The notes beneath the pieces were generated by a model, which was given only the letters and a program-made list of their open reading frames with translations, searched no databases and was not told where the DNA came from. The position numbers and the translations under genes are program-made. A stretch of DNA of 26,669 nucleotides from UMGS1484 sp045661365 (GTDB taxonomy: Bacteria; Bacillota; Clostridia; Oscillospirales; Acutalibacteraceae). This document shows, in pieces, positions 14,437 to 23,185 of this stretch; position 1 is the first letter of the stretch; each line of letters opens with the position of its first letter. The DNA lies in NCBI GenBank assembly GCA_045661365.1, contig JAZRFL010000056.1:1-26669 (forward strand), in the 5' to 3' direction.

Positions 14437-15435
14437 TTACCGCACGGTTTTCAAGTAATCCACATACTCTTCCAAACACATACCGGTTTGGTGAATTTTG
14501 GTAGCGTGCTTGACCCCCACAAAGCGGTAATGCCACGGTTCCCAAGTAACGCCGGTTTGCGATTGCTTGTCTTCTTCATACCGCAAAATAAAACCGTACT
14601 CATGGGCGTGAGCTTTGAGCCATTTCCCCGCCTTGGTATTGCCAAAGCTGGTTTCTACGCTGTTAAAGTCGATCGCCAATCCGGTTTGGTGTTCGCTGGT
14701 TCCGGGCCGTGCCACACGAGCGGCGGCATATACCTCGGCCTCTTGTTGGGTAAAGGATGGGTTTTCGTTTTTGGCGCGTTCCACTCGATTGTTGTATAGC
14801 CGTTGTTGGGTGGCATACGACCGATACCCCGAAATAGCATAAATGCTGACACCGTCATCGGCGGCATCTTCTACCATGTCACGGTAAGCCGAAACAATAC
14901 GGGAATCCAACTCCTCCCCGCCCACGTCGGTCATGGAGGTCTTCCAATCCGAGGTGATCAGGTTGGTGGGATTAACTAGCAACAAATACCATTCGTTTAG
15001 CTCTGCCGCACCGCTTTTGGTGTAAGTCACGTAGTCACCGTCGGCATTGGCACGGGATTTGCGACCACTTGGCGTAACCGTTTGACTGTTTGGTGTCGAT
15101 TGCTCTTGACTTTCGGGAGCGCCTTCCGATTCGGGCTTCGATTGGGTTTCAGAGGAAGAGGGCTCCGACGTCACGTCACTCACGTCCACAGAAGGAGTCG
15201 AGCTCGTAAGGTCTTGTTGTTCCGACACCGACGAAGTCGGCTCAGAATCAAACACGTTGAATCCCACGTTGATTTCCAACCCAAACAGCGCATTGATCAA
15301 TGCCACAACGCCGCATATAATCCCATAGATCACCAACACCGCCACCAAAATTGCGACAACGTAAATGGTAATTTCTAATTTGCGTCCGCCTTTTTTCTTG
15401 CGGCGAGTGGTTTTTCTCTTTTTTGTGTTTGCCAT
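14437..15435 (-). CDS. VanY-type D-alanyl-D-alanine carboxypeptidase (peptidase M15B)
   Basis: This gene encodes 332 residues: a Lys/Arg-rich cytoplasmic start (1-20), one membrane span (about 21-45), a Ser/Glu/Thr-rich low-complexity linker (about 65-130), then the M15 peptidase domain. Zinc and catalytic residues are visible as SEHQTGLAID (His249, Asp256) and EPWHYRFVG (Glu299, His302), with SGYRSY upstream. Such enzymes trim the terminal D-Ala from peptidoglycan stem peptides outside the cell. The start at 15435 has AAGGAGG 8 bp upstream. It begins 25 bp after gpmI with no terminator between, so it appears to be the last gene of the glycolytic operon, an uncommon pairing. Nothing suggests a vancomycin-resistance cluster. 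Confidence 0.92.
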   Translation of the reverse strand: MANTKKRKTTRRKKKGGRKLEITIYVVAILVAVLVIYGIICGVVALINALFGLEINVGFNVFDSEPTSSVSEQQDLTSSTPSVDVSDVTSEPSSSETQSKPESEGAPESQEQSTPNSQTVTPSGRKSRANADGDYVTYTKSGAAELNEWYLLLVNPTNLITSDWKTSMTDVGGEELDSRIVSAYRDMVEDAADDGVSIYAISGYRSYATQQRLYNNRVERAKNENPSFTQQEAEVYAAARVARPGTSEHQTGLAIDFNSVETSFGNTKAGKWLKAHAHEYGFILRYEEDKQSQTGVTWEPWHYRFVGVKHATKIHQTGMCLEEYVDYLKTVR

Positions 15436-15460
15436 ATGGCAAACCTCCTTATTCAATCAA

Positions 15461-16996
15461 TCAACCGACGATCAAGCTTTCGCCGGTCATTTCGACAGGC
15501 TTTTGAATACCCAAAATATCCAACATAGTAGGCGAAACGTCAGCCAAACGGCCACCGTCACGCAAGGTGCAATCCATGCCTACCACCGCAAACGGTACAG
15601 GATAAGTGGTGTGGGCGGTAAAGGGAGTGCCGTCATCTTCGGCCATGTAGTCGGCGTTACCGTGGTCGGCAGTAATCAGGGCGATACCACCCATTTTGTT
15701 GACCGATTCCACTACCTTACCAACACAGGTGTCTACGGTTTCTACGGCTTTCACAGCGGCCTCAAACACACCGGTGTGACCAACCATGTCGCAGTTGGCA
15801 AAGTTTAAGATCACCGCATCGTACTTGCCGGTTTCAATGGCTTCGCATACCGCCTCGCACACAGGAGGAGCACTCATTTCGGGCATTAGGTCAAAGGTAG
15901 AAACGTCGGGGGTGGGAATAAGAATGCGATCTTCCCCTTCAAATTTTACCTCTTCACCACCGTTAAAGAAAAAGGTAACGTGAGCGTATTTGGTGGTTTC
16001 GGCAATGCGCAATTGGGTTTTTCCCGCTTTGCTCAAAGTTTCGCCCATGGTCATGGTCAACACTTGAGGCTTAAAGGCTACTTGTACGTTTGGCATGGTA
16101 GCATCGTACTCGGTCATGCAAACGTAAGTAAGGGGGAAACAACCGTTTTTCCGTTCAAATCCGTCAAATGCGGGGTCAACGAAGGCACGGGTAATTTCAC
16201 GGGCGCGGTCGGGACGGAAGTTAAAGAACACTACCGTGTCATTTTCTTCCACCTTACCGTCGGCGGTAAATACGGTGGGAATTACAAATTCGTCGGTAAG
16301 ATATTTTCCGTCACCGTCAATGGTTTCATAGGAAGCTTGTACAGCGGCTACGGGATCGCAGGCCTTAATGCCTTCCCCAAAAACCATGGCATCATATGCT
16401 TTTTTCACACGAGCCCATTGGGTATCACGATCCATGCCGTAGTAACGGCCGGCAATGGTAGCCAGTTTGCCCACACCGATCTCTTCCATTTTGGCAACGG
16501 CTTCGGCAACGTAGTCTTTCCCCGAAGCAGGGGGTACGTCACGACCGTCCAAAAGGCCGTGAACAAACACCTTTTCAAGACCCATTTGTTTTGCCATTGC
16601 AAGCAAAGCCCACAGGTGGGTGTTGTGGCTATGTACCCCACCGTCGGAAAGCAAGCCCAGCAGATGCAGCTTGGTGCCCTTTTGCTTGCAATCCTCCATG
16701 GCGGCTTTCAAGGTTTGGTTTTCAAAAAAGTCCCCGTCTTGAATGGATTTGGTAATACGGGTCAGTTCTTGGTACACCACGCGACCGGCACCCAAGTTGG
16801 TGTGACCTACTTCGCTGTTGCCCATTTGACCTTCGGGCAAGCCAACGTCCATACCCGAAGCACCAATGGCGGTGGTGGGGCAGGTAGCAAAGATCTTGTC
16901 CAAATTGGGGGTGTTGGCATGACAAATGGCATTGTGTTCGGTGCAGGGGTTCAAACCGTACCCGTCCATGATCACTAAAACAACCGGTTTTTTCAT
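15461..16996 (-). CDS. gpmI: 2,3-bisphosphoglycerate-independent phosphoglycerate mutase
   Basis: This gene encodes 511 residues, the usual length. The N-terminal VIMDGYG supplies a metal-binding Asp, MGNSEVGHTNLGAGR holds the phosphorylated nucleophile Ser61, and ITADHGNAD near the C-terminus supplies further manganese ligands. The enzyme interconverts 3- and 2-phosphoglycerate. It starts 15 bp after tpiA, with GAGGA upstream of the ATG. Confidence 0.98.
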   Translation of the reverse strand: MKKPVVLVIMDGYGLNPCTEHNAICHANTPNLDKIFATCPTTAIGASGMDVGLPEGQMGNSEVGHTNLGAGRVVYQELTRITKSIQDGDFFENQTLKAAMEDCKQKGTKLHLLGLLSDGGVHSHNTHLWALLAMAKQMGLEKVFVHGLLDGRDVPPASGKDYVAEAVAKMEEIGVGKLATIAGRYYGMDRDTQWARVKKAYDAMVFGEGIKACDPVAAVQASYETIDGDGKYLTDEFVIPTVFTADGKVEENDTVVFFNFRPDRAREITRAFVDPAFDGFERKNGCFPLTYVCMTEYDATMPNVQVAFKPQVLTMTMGETLSKAGKTQLRIAETTKYAHVTFFFNGGEEVKFEGEDRILIPTPDVSTFDLMPEMSAPPVCEAVCEAIETGKYDAVILNFANCDMVGHTGVFEAAVKAVETVDTCVGKVVESVNKMGGIALITADHGNADYMAEDDGTPFTAHTTYPVPFAVVGMDCTLRDGGRLADVSPTMLDILGIQKPVEMTGESLIVG

Positions 16997-17011
16997 AGTA
17001 TGCGTCCTCTC

Positions 17012-17779
17012 TTATTTCGAAGCGGCTTTTACAATAGCGGCAAAGTCGGGGGCTTTCAAGGAAGCGCCACCAATCAAACCGCCGTCTACGTGTTCCATGG
17101 CAACCAATTCATCGGCATTGGCGGCATTCATAGAACCACCGTATTGCACGGTTACGGTTTCGGCAATCTCTTTGCCGTATACTTCGGCAATGGCTTCACG
17201 CACATAGCCGTTGCCCTCGTTGGCTTGGTCAGCAGTAGCGGTGACACCGGTACCGATAGCCCAAACGGGTTCATAAGCAATAATAATGTTTTTCAGTTGG
17301 TCGGCAGAAATGTTGGTAAGCGCCATTTTGGTTTGGAATTTTAAGAGGGTTTCGGTATAGCCCAATTCCCGTTGTTCCAAGGTTTCGCCAACGCAAACAA
17401 TAGCGGTCAAGCCGGCATTCACAGCAGCCAAGGTGCGCAGGTTTACGGTTTGGTCGGTTTCACCGAAATATTGACGACGTTCACTGTGGCCAACGACCAC
17501 GTATTTTACACCCGATTCCACCAGCATTTGAGCGGAAATTTCACCGGTGTAAGCACCGCTGGCTTTAAAATGCACATTTTCGGCGCCGATTTCAATGTTG
17601 GAGCCTTTGGCGGCTTCTACAGCGGCGGGGATATCGATAAAAGGTACGCACAGTACCACTTTGCAATCAGCATCGGCAACCAAGGGTTTCATTTCGTTGA
17701 TGAGTGCAGTGGTCTCGGCAGGGGTTTTGTTCATTTTCCAGTTGCCGGCAATTACGGCAGAGCGAACAGCTTTATTCAT
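17012..17779 (-). CDS. tpiA: Triosephosphate isomerase
   Basis: This gene encodes 255 residues. Catalytic residues are in place: Lys15 in AGNWKMNK, His98 in VVGHSERR and Glu170 in AYEPVWAIGTG. The phosphate-binding IGGASL motif lies near the C-terminus. It interconverts dihydroxyacetone phosphate and glyceraldehyde 3-phosphate. It follows pgk after 66 bp that contain a GC-rich hairpin, and precedes gpmI by 15 bp. Confidence 0.98.
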   Translation of the reverse strand: MNKAVRSAVIAGNWKMNKTPAETTALINEMKPLVADADCKVVLCVPFIDIPAAVEAAKGSNIEIGAENVHFKASGAYTGEISAQMLVESGVKYVVVGHSERRQYFGETDQTVNLRTLAAVNAGLTAIVCVGETLEQRELGYTETLLKFQTKMALTNISADQLKNIIIAYEPVWAIGTGVTATADQANEGNGYVREAIAEVYGKEIAETVTVQYGGSMNAANADELVAMEHVDGGLIGGASLKAPDFAAIVKAASK

Positions 17780-17809
17780 ATTTTTTCCTCTTTCTTAAAA
17801 CATAGGTTT

Positions 17810-17830
17810 GGGCGGTCATGCCGACCGCCC
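17810..17830 (-). other. Intercistronic hairpin between pgk and tpiA
   Basis: GGGCGGTC (17810-17817) pairs perfectly with GACCGCCC (17823-17830) around 5 bases. No U-tract follows on the - strand, so it is more likely an RNA-stability or processing stem than a terminator. Confidence 0.75.
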
Positions 17831-17845
17831 ATATGGTAACAATTT

Positions 17846-19039
17846 TTATTTATCGTTCAAAGCGGCAATACCGGGCAGTTCTTTGCCTTCCAGGAATTCA
17901 AGGGAAGCACCGCCACCGGTAGAGATGTGGGTCATTTTGTCAGCAAAGCCCAATTTTTGAACAGCGGCTACCGAGTCGCCACCGCCAATGATGGAGATGG
18001 AATCGGAATCAGCAACTGCTTTGGCAACCGAGATGGTACCCGAAGCAAAACGATCCCATTCCGCAACGCCCATAGGTCCGTTCCAAATAACGGTACCTGC
18101 GCCTTTCACGGCGTTAGCAAACAGCTCTTCGGTGCGAGGACCAACGTCCAGACCCATGTAACCGTCGGGAATACCGTCTTCTACGTTGGCAATGATCATA
18201 TCGCAGTCGGGATCATATTTGTCGCCGCAACGGCTGTCCAAAGGCAGCAAGAAGTTTACGCCTTTTTCTTCGGCCAATTTTACAATGTCGTTGGCCAAAT
18301 CGAATTTGTCGGTTTCGCAAAGAGAAGTACCAATGGGTTCGCCGGCAGCAGCTTTAAAGGTGTAAGCCATAGCACCGCCGATGATGAGGGTGTCAACTTT
18401 GTTCAGCAGATTTTCAATAACACCGATCTTGTCGGAAACCTTGGCACCGCCCAAAATGGCAACGAAAGGACGTTTGGGATCGGCCAAAGCGGTACCCATA
18501 ACGCTGATCTCTTTTTGAATGAGATAACCGCAAACGGCGGGCAGATAATCGGCAACACCGGTAGTGGAAGAGTGAGCACGGTGAGCTGTACCGAAAGCGT
18601 CGTTTACATAAATGTCAGCCAAGTCGGCCAAAGCCTTGGAGAAAGCAGGATCGTTTTTGGTTTCTTCGGCGTGATAACGAACGTTTTCGATCAAAACGGC
18701 TTCGCCTTCTTTTACGTTGGCGGCCAATTCTTTGGCAGATTCGCCTACTACGTCTTTGGCGATCTTTACTTCAAAGCCCAAATGCTCGCTCAAGCGTTTG
18801 GCAACGGGAGCCAAAGAAAATTCGGGTTTGAATTCACCCTTGGGACGACCAAGGTGAGAGCACAAAATAACCTTTGCTTTGTTGTCCAACAAATATTTGA
18901 TGGTGGGCAAAGAAGAAACAATGCGTTTTTCGTTGGTGATTTCGCCGTCTTTCAAAGGCACGTTGAAGTCGCAACGCACAAGCACACGCTTGCCGGCAAC
19001 GTCAATATCTTCAATGGTTTTTTTGTTGAGAGCATTCAT
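17846..19039 (-). CDS. pgk: Phosphoglycerate kinase
   Basis: This gene encodes 397 residues. Substrate-binding blocks RCDFNVPL and SHLGRPKG are in the N-lobe; WNGPMGV and GGGDSVAAV, for nucleotide binding, are in the C-lobe. The enzyme makes ATP from 1,3-bisphosphoglycerate. GGAGGT lies 9 bp before the chosen ATG at 19039; an upstream extension of the frame has no ribosome site and runs through the promoter. It is the first gene of pgk-tpiA-gpmI. Confidence 0.98.
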   Translation of the reverse strand: MNALNKKTIEDIDVAGKRVLVRCDFNVPLKDGEITNEKRIVSSLPTIKYLLDNKAKVILCSHLGRPKGEFKPEFSLAPVAKRLSEHLGFEVKIAKDVVGESAKELAANVKEGEAVLIENVRYHAEETKNDPAFSKALADLADIYVNDAFGTAHRAHSSTTGVADYLPAVCGYLIQKEISVMGTALADPKRPFVAILGGAKVSDKIGVIENLLNKVDTLIIGGAMAYTFKAAAGEPIGTSLCETDKFDLANDIVKLAEEKGVNFLLPLDSRCGDKYDPDCDMIIANVEDGIPDGYMGLDVGPRTEELFANAVKGAGTVIWNGPMGVAEWDRFASGTISVAKAVADSDSISIIGGGDSVAAVQKLGFADKMTHISTGGGASLEFLEGKELPGIAALNDK

Positions 19040-19085
19040 AGTATAGTTACCTCCAAAATAGTATTGTATATAACATTCAAAATGA

Positions 19086-19114
19086 ATTATAGTATATTTT
19101 TCTCTTGTTTTCAA
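19086..19114 (-). promoter_or_regulatory. Sigma-A promoter of the pgk operon
   Basis: TTGAAA (19109-19114), a 17-bp spacer and TATAAT (19086-19091) on the - strand. A perfect dyad CTCTTG-TTTT-CAAGAG at 19102-19117 overlaps the -35 box and could be an operator. Confidence 0.85.
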
Positions 19115-19171
19115 GAGGTTTTTCACCGAAAAAGTCATTATTTTATAAAAAAAGAGGAGTTTTGTGTTCCC

Positions 19172-19885
19172 ATGCTGTTACTCGTTACCACCCAAATGGC
19201 CCAAAACGGATTTTTCCGACGTCGCAAAGCAGACAAAGGCAAGCTGCCGCCTCTGATCAAAGGCATTTCTTTGGGAGAGCATCCTGCGGCAATGGTCGTG
19301 TTGCAAGGGCGGCATATTGGGGTCAACCTAAAATATTTACGTCCCTATCGTCAACGAGGAGACGTTTTGATTTGCGACCGCTCGGTCGACAAACGCTTGG
19401 GACTCAATCAATCGTTTGTTGACGAATACGCCCGCCGCCTGTGCGTCAACCTGGCGTTGCACCATATCCAAAGCAACAAGCGCGCCGTTGATCTGGTGCT
19501 GATCGACCACAAGGGGGAATGCGTGGGAGTCGCCGCCGAGCTGCTGAAGGCATGTAATACCGTGTGGGTGGCAACCCATCGTCCCGAATGGTTTGAACCC
19601 TGCGCCGCCTATACTCGAGAAAAATTCGGCAACCAACCCCTAATGGTAGAAACCGCCCTGCCCCCCACCGATCTTGTGATCGCACCCTACGGCTTGCAAA
19701 ATTGGCAATATCGCGGTGGATTGTTGTTTGGCCCCAACGGGGGAATTTTCCCAAAAAACCAGCAATTGTTTTTGCCCGATTACGCCCATCTGCCCGACTT
19801 TGACCCTGCCGCCGTTACCGCAGGGGTGTTCGCCGCCTTTCATCCAAAAGAGCTCATGACCGCCCTGCCCAATATACAGATATAA
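19172..19885 (+). CDS. Unrecognised cytoplasmic protein
   Basis: I do not recognise this 237-residue protein. It has no signal peptide or membrane span. The middle has an alternating strand-helix pattern (DLVLIDHKGECVGVAAELL, then TVWVATHRPEWF, then DLVIAPYGL) that suggests a Rossmann-like domain, without a clear glycine-rich nucleotide loop. The N-terminal part holds a basic RRRKADKGK segment. The ATG at 19172 has GAGGAG 12 bp upstream, a long spacing. The frame stays open far upstream, antisense to pgk, but that part is not coding. It is divergent from pgk and convergent with the dockerin-SBP genes. Confidence 0.7.
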   Translation: MLLLVTTQMAQNGFFRRRKADKGKLPPLIKGISLGEHPAAMVVLQGRHIGVNLKYLRPYRQRGDVLICDRSVDKRLGLNQSFVDEYARRLCVNLALHHIQSNKRAVDLVLIDHKGECVGVAAELLKACNTVWVATHRPEWFEPCAAYTREKFGNQPLMVETALPPTDLVIAPYGLQNWQYRGGLLFGPNGGIFPKNQQLFLPDYAHLPDFDPAAVTAGVFAAFHPKELMTALPNIQI

Positions 19886-19889
19886 AAAA

Positions 19890-19916
19890 ACCGGAGTTTC
19901 CCAAAGAAACTCCGGT
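19890..19916 (-). terminator. Terminator of the dockerin-SBP operon
   Basis: ACCGGAGTTTC (19890-19900) pairs perfectly with GAAACTCCGGT (19906-19916). The A-run before it gives a U-tract on the - strand; there is none on the + strand. Confidence 0.88.
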
Positions 19917-19929
19917 CGTATCACTTGAT

Positions 19930-21483
19930 TTAATCAAAGACAACCAAATCATAAAAAGGTTCGTAATAATCGTCCAATTCGGTTTGGAATTGTCTGACGA
20001 TTCGTTGAATGGGATCTTCATCGGTTACCATGGCGGGTACAGGTGCCGATGCTAATTCTACAAGGCTTACCACACCCACAGAGTAATCCAAAGTCCCTTG
20101 GTTTTGCAAATCCGCCACATGTTGTGCCGAGGTTTCATCCAACCCCTTTTGCAGATATTGTTGTTTTACCTGCTGTTTCACATAGGGATTCATCAGTTGC
20201 AGTTGGGTTGCCAAAGCGATTGCGGCAGAGGCCTTATCCTCTTTGCCTTTGGGTACCGAGAATACCGCACCGATGGCGGCGGTGGTTTGGTAGCGACCGT
20301 TTTCTGCTTTGACCATGGGAATAAATCCTACCTCAAAATCGGTGTTGCCTAAAATTTGGTCGCTATAACTTACGTAGCCTGCAAACAGTAAGGCTTTGCC
20401 CTCGTTGAAAGCTTTAATGCATTGGGCGGTGTCCGCTTTATACAACCAGGATTTGTCGGTTTTCATCATCTCTTGCAAGGTAAGGTAAGGAGCGGTTTCC
20501 AACTGAGCAGAAATATTTTCTTCTACATATACGGCAGGCTTTTCCACACCTGCTTCATTGTTATATTCCAAACGGGATAAGCCATCGCCTGCCACCAATG
20601 CCATTTCGATCAATTGGGCATTGGCTGTAATACCGTATACGTCGGATTTGCCATCTTCATCGGTGTCTTTTGTGGCAAGAGCTGACAATTTTTTTAAGGT
20701 GGCAAAATCCCATTTCCCTGCGGTATACAAAGCATTCAACTCATAGTCGGGGGCTACTTGGTTGAGCAGGGTCTTGTTGTAAAAAATCCCTTGCATGCCA
20801 CTTTCTCTCGATTCAAATCCCACACCGTAAATGTGCCGGTTAAAGCCGGTGGAGCGGGTCAGCGGTTGGTCTCCCAACTGATTGGGTAACCTTTGTAAAT
20901 TTACCAAATATCCTTCTCGCCCCATGTTGCGGGCAAACGCATAATTCAGTTCCAATACGTCAGCAGTTTCTTGTCTCGATTGCAGGTCACTTTGCACCGT
21001 ATCCCCTTGGGGTACAATGGTTAAGGTCATGCCGTATTGTTGTTCTAACTTGTCAATGAACGAAGCATAAGGCTCGGCATTGTAACGGTCGGCAAAAGGA
21101 GTTTTCAAGGTCAGGTCTTGCCCATATAAGCCTGCATCCACAGGGAAACGGTCGATTTTTCCTACTACTTTTTGCAGGATTTGTAAAGCATCGGCGGCCC
21201 TGATGTCACCGTCACCGTCTACGTCGGCGGCAATGCCCGCTCCCGGCGCATCGTTATAACGGTCATGTGGGTCAAAAGAAATAATTTTGCCTACGCAAGA
21301 CTGTAATACCCGAAGGGCATCGTCGGCACCAATGTTGCCGTCACGACTCACATCCCCCATGATCACAGGGGTGGTGGCAAGGTCGTTTTCAACCGGCGGG
21401 GTGTTGCTTTCGGTCTGCGCCGCGGCGGTCATAGGGGTAAGCAGCAGGGTAAGGGTGAGTAGTACAGCGATCCATTGTTTCAT
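19930..21483 (-). CDS. Secreted dockerin-like/solute-binding-protein fusion (paralogue 1)
   Basis: This gene encodes 517 residues. A signal peptide (1 to about 22, cut near AAA-Q) has no lipobox Cys. Residues 42-114 hold two dockerin-type EF-hand loops: D44-V-S-R-D-G-N-I...D55 and D87-V-D-G-D-G-D-I...D98, the second ending GKIDRFPV. The rest (about 120-517) resembles an ABC-type family 1 extracellular solute-binding protein, including a DTDEDGKSDVYG calcium loop typical of such proteins. AAAGGAGA lies 7 bp before the ATG at 21483. It follows a paralogue after 34 bp and ends at a strong terminator. No permease or ATPase gene is nearby. Without a lipid anchor, attachment might rely on the dockerin part, which is an inference. 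Confidence 0.82.
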   Translation of the reverse strand: MKQWIAVLLTLTLLLTPMTAAAQTESNTPPVENDLATTPVIMGDVSRDGNIGADDALRVLQSCVGKIISFDPHDRYNDAPGAGIAADVDGDGDIRAADALQILQKVVGKIDRFPVDAGLYGQDLTLKTPFADRYNAEPYASFIDKLEQQYGMTLTIVPQGDTVQSDLQSRQETADVLELNYAFARNMGREGYLVNLQRLPNQLGDQPLTRSTGFNRHIYGVGFESRESGMQGIFYNKTLLNQVAPDYELNALYTAGKWDFATLKKLSALATKDTDEDGKSDVYGITANAQLIEMALVAGDGLSRLEYNNEAGVEKPAVYVEENISAQLETAPYLTLQEMMKTDKSWLYKADTAQCIKAFNEGKALLFAGYVSYSDQILGNTDFEVGFIPMVKAENGRYQTTAAIGAVFSVPKGKEDKASAAIALATQLQLMNPYVKQQVKQQYLQKGLDETSAQHVADLQNQGTLDYSVGVVSLVELASAPVPAMVTDEDPIQRIVRQFQTELDDYYEPFYDLVVFD

Positions 21484-21517
21484 AGGGGTATCTCCTTTCG
21501 ATATCATGATTCAAATT

Positions 21518-23050
21518 TTATTCATAAAAGGGTGCGTAGTAATCGTCCGCCTCCTGTTGGGCTTTGGCTCTGATCTTTTCCCAATTCTTAGTCGGCGTGC
21601 CGCTAAGATAGCCGTCAAATTCTGCCGATATGGCGGAAGAAAACACGCCGGAAGAAAATTCGGCCGAACTGTTTTTTGCCAGATTTTTATAATTTTGAAT
21701 GCTCTGTTCATCCAATCCCAAAGCGGTCCATTCTTGTTGGACGGTTGCCAGCACCTCGTCTTCCAAAGGCATCATCTGCTCCAAAAAAGCGCAGACCTTG
21801 TTGACCGAAGCGGCGGAGTTTTTGGGAATAACGTACACCCGGGTGTCATATACAGGGTTGATGTATTTGCTTTGTTGGGGACCCATGGGCATGGGAGCAA
21901 ATCCGATTTCAAAATCGGCGGCTTCAGCGATTTGGGGAACAAATCGAGCATAAGACAAAAACATTCCTGCTTTGCCGTTGACAAACTGATTGATACAATC
22001 GTTAATATCTGCCTTGTACAACCAGGATTTGTCGGTTTTGAACATCGCTTTGCACCATTCCAGTGCGTCAACCCCTGCTTGACTGCAAAAAGACGCTTCC
22101 ACTCTGCCGTTTTTCAGCAGCGCAGTGCCGCCTACGTTAGCGGAGCAGGCCATGCCGGATACGTTGGTGTTGGAGGTAAAGCCGTAAATATCGGTTTTGC
22201 CGTCTCCATTGGTGTCGGTAATCAGCGATGCAGACAAGGAACGGAAGGCATCAAAATTCCACTGCTTGGTTGCTACCAAAGAAGCAATGTCTACGTCGGG
22301 GGCGTATTTGGCAATCAGATCCTTGTTGTACACCACACCGAGCATGGTTTGGGTAGTATTTAAACTGACCCCCGCCATGTGGTTGTTAATCGTAACCGAT
22401 TTGGTACTGCCGTTTTCTCTCAGTTGCCGCCGCAAGGGAGCATCGGTTAGGTTCAAGGCACCGCCTTTGCGATAAATATTGCGAGCCATTACCAAACTAA
22501 CCTCTGCCACGTCGGCTTGGGGAGTTCCTGCCAAAGCATTTTTCACAATGGTGTCGGTGGCTTGATTGGCTTCAAGGGCCTCCACACGGAAGGCAGTGCC
22601 GTGATCAGATTGCATTTGTTGCAGTTTTGCGGCAAGCAAGGAGCCCGATTGCGAATCGTATTCTTCTGCCCACACCGATTGCAGCCAAATCTCCTTGTTT
22701 TCCAATTCTTCGGTCATAGGCTCGGCGGGAAAACGGTCTATTTTGCCCACCACTTTTTTCAGAATATACAGCGCGTCGGCGGCGGCAATGCGGCCGTCAT
22801 CATCCACGTCGGCAATATAGCGTGGAACGGTCGGTTGTTGTGGTTCGGTAGGGGTTTCTCCCTCTACAGGAAAACGGGAAATGGGATTTCTGGTGATAAG
22901 CCGTAACACTTCCAGCGCATCGTCTGCGCCAATAACACCGTTTCCGTTTACGTCCCCCACAATCGTGGGTTCCTTCCCTTCTTGTGCCACAGTAGGTATG
23001 GTGGTGTACACCAAAACCAAAGTCAAAAGTAAAACGATCCATTTTTTCAT
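21518..23050 (-). CDS. Secreted dockerin-like/solute-binding-protein fusion (paralogue 2)
   Basis: This gene encodes 510 residues with the same layout as the next gene. A signal peptide without lipobox (1 to about 22) is followed by EF-hand loops D33-V-N-G-N-G-V-I...D44 (Asn at the usual Asp position 5) and D81-V-D-D-D-G-R-I...D92, ending GKIDRFPAEP, with a Pro/Thr spacer between them. Then comes an SBP-like domain with a DTNGDGKTDIYGF loop. Both paralogues share a TDKSWLYKAD block in the C-terminal lobe. The ATG at 23050 is preferred because GGTGA lies 5 bp upstream. It is the first gene of the pair; no strong promoter was found in the 96-bp gap behind the upstream terminator. Confidence 0.82.
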   Translation of the reverse strand: MKKWIVLLLTLVLVYTTIPTVAQEGKEPTIVGDVNGNGVIGADDALEVLRLITRNPISRFPVEGETPTEPQQPTVPRYIADVDDDGRIAAADALYILKKVVGKIDRFPAEPMTEELENKEIWLQSVWAEEYDSQSGSLLAAKLQQMQSDHGTAFRVEALEANQATDTIVKNALAGTPQADVAEVSLVMARNIYRKGGALNLTDAPLRRQLRENGSTKSVTINNHMAGVSLNTTQTMLGVVYNKDLIAKYAPDVDIASLVATKQWNFDAFRSLSASLITDTNGDGKTDIYGFTSNTNVSGMACSANVGGTALLKNGRVEASFCSQAGVDALEWCKAMFKTDKSWLYKADINDCINQFVNGKAGMFLSYARFVPQIAEAADFEIGFAPMPMGPQQSKYINPVYDTRVYVIPKNSAASVNKVCAFLEQMMPLEDEVLATVQQEWTALGLDEQSIQNYKNLAKNSSAEFSSGVFSSAISAEFDGYLSGTPTKNWEKIRAKAQQEADDYYAPFYE

Positions 23051-23145
23051 TGGAGTCACCATCCTTTTTACATTTTCTACTTATTAAACGATCAAACAGC
23101 CAAATTTACTCACCAAAAATGAATTTTTTTCTCTCCTACAAGCAA

Positions 23146-23178
23146 AAAACGCTCGTCCCACAAGGAGACAAGTGTTTT
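23146..23178 (-). terminator. Terminator of trkA and the downstream membrane gene
   Basis: AAAACGCTCGTC (23146-23157) and GACAAGTGTTTT (23167-23178) form a 12-bp stem with two imperfect pairs. The A-run at 23144-23149 gives the U-tract on the - strand. Confidence 0.7.
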
Positions 23179-23185
23179 GGGTTGT

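Noticed and set aside
14437..15435. Vancomycin-resistance gene (vanY of a van cluster)
   Set aside because: No vanHAX or two-component genes are present; M15B carboxypeptidases are common housekeeping enzymes in this group.
15980..16978. 332-codon + strand frame antisense to gpmI
   Set aside because: A shadow of gpmI with no ribosome site or recognisable protein features.
17927..19171. Long open + strand frame antisense to pgk, in frame with the gene at 19172
   Set aside because: It mirrors the strongly biased codons of pgk, has no family-like sequence, and pgk itself is unmistakable. Only the part from 19172 is kept.
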